Source: a virus
Virus record (IMG/VR): IMGVR_UViG_3300047459_000072
Coordinates: 1 to 45,677 of that record
DNA length: 45,677 nt
Reading direction: 5' to 3' (one strand)
Positions 45,545 to 45,677 of this stretch are shown here, piece after piece. A model generated the notes under the pieces. It made no database searches, was not told the origin of the DNA, and worked only from the letters and a program-made list of their open reading frames with translations. Position 1 is the first letter of the stretch, and each line of letters opens with the position of its first letter. The position numbers and the translations under genes are program-made.

Positions 45545-45677
45545 TGAGGAAAACAAAAGAATGAATTAACATAGAGTAACGGTAGAGGGGTCATGAAAAA
45601 ACCGACAAAGACCCCACGGATAACCCCCCGCTCGTAGTAATGATAGGTTCGCAACCTTCCGAGGCGGGGTAACCTGT
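45545..45677 (+). other. Hairpin-rich segment, possible structured RNA, cut by window end
   Basis: Downstream of the promoter-like element lie a 6-bp perfect hairpin GGGGTC/GACCCC (45587-45592 / 45610-45615) and a 9-bp stem CCCCGCTCG/CGAGGCGGGG with one bulge (45626-45634 / 45660-45669). The latter encloses a smaller hairpin AGGTT/AACCT. Only very short ORFs occur, including one of 14 codons at 45593-45637. GAGGGGTCA is also present in the RNA candidate at 35793. The segment continues past the window. Confidence 0.4.

Noticed and set aside
45593-45637. 14-codon ORF that could be an attenuator leader peptide
   Set aside because: The hairpins nearby invite this idea, but the downstream gene is outside the window, and the codon content (Lys, Pro, Thr, Arg) does not point to a particular amino acid.
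1-45677. CRISPR array, insertion sequence, integrase or attachment site
   Set aside because: No regularly spaced repeats, transposase or integrase motifs, or terminal inverted repeats were found on either strand.

Overview
This window is a 45.7 kb stretch of a T4-like (Straboviridae/Kyanoviridae-type) marine myovirus genome. The sequence is AT-rich, every supported gene lies on the + strand, and most genes overlap or abut. The T4 core replication set is clear: family B DNA polymerase (gp43), UvsX recombinase, gp41 helicase, gp61 primase, NrdA/NrdB, ThyX and glutaredoxin. T4-type late promoters (TATAAATA and variants) and sigma70-type TATAAT promoters with a 17-18 bp spacer are both present. 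No photosystem gene is seen. The accessory genes (alternative oxidase, COQ4, c-type cytochrome, Gcw_chp porin, lipoproteins) suggest an aerobic, ubiquinone-using Gram-negative marine host rather than a cyanobacterium. The host itself cannot be named from this sequence.

Layout. 1-2.3 kb: end of a SleB-type cell wall hydrolase and a CHASE2 adenylate cyclase. 2.3-6.5 kb: Hsp20, a DruA-like protein, tRNA-Gly, a radical SAM/SDR pair and a T4-type lysozyme. 6.5-12.1 kb: polymerase, thermonuclease, UvsX and helicase. 12.1-25.7 kb: a late block of Lys-rich and virion-like proteins that also holds a ligase-like KWDG protein, a nucleotidyltransferase-kinase fusion, a 13-residue Cys-rich peptide and a PAP2-type phosphatase. 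25.8-31.2 kb: primase and class Ia ribonucleotide reductase. 31.2-35.1 kb: an unbroken chain of overlapping genes encoding an oxygenase, a lipoprotein, a small membrane protein, cytochrome c, alternative oxidase, glutaredoxin, two zinc ribbons, COQ4 and a metallopeptidase. 35.1-36.4 kb: deoxynucleotidase, a candidate structured RNA with a terminator, and IscU. 36.4-45.0 kb: several 2-oxoglutarate/Fe(II) oxygenases, an overlapping spanin pair, a SET-domain protein, ThyX, an outer-membrane porin and a run of tiny membrane proteins. 45.0-45.7 kb: tRNA-Arg and a gene-poor, hairpin-rich region running off the window.

How the genes may work together. The most striking reading is a phage-encoded quinone/oxygen module: COQ4 would support ubiquinone synthesis, the alternative oxidase would burn ubiquinol with O2, and a membrane-anchored cytochrome c lies directly upstream. 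IscU, a radical SAM enzyme, di-iron NrdB and seven likely non-heme-iron oxygenases make this an unusually iron-dependent gene set. A second striking pattern is regulatory: several early and late promoters sit at a fixed distance from a start codon, such that the predicted first transcribed base is the A of the ATG or within a few bases of it. That implies leaderless mRNAs.
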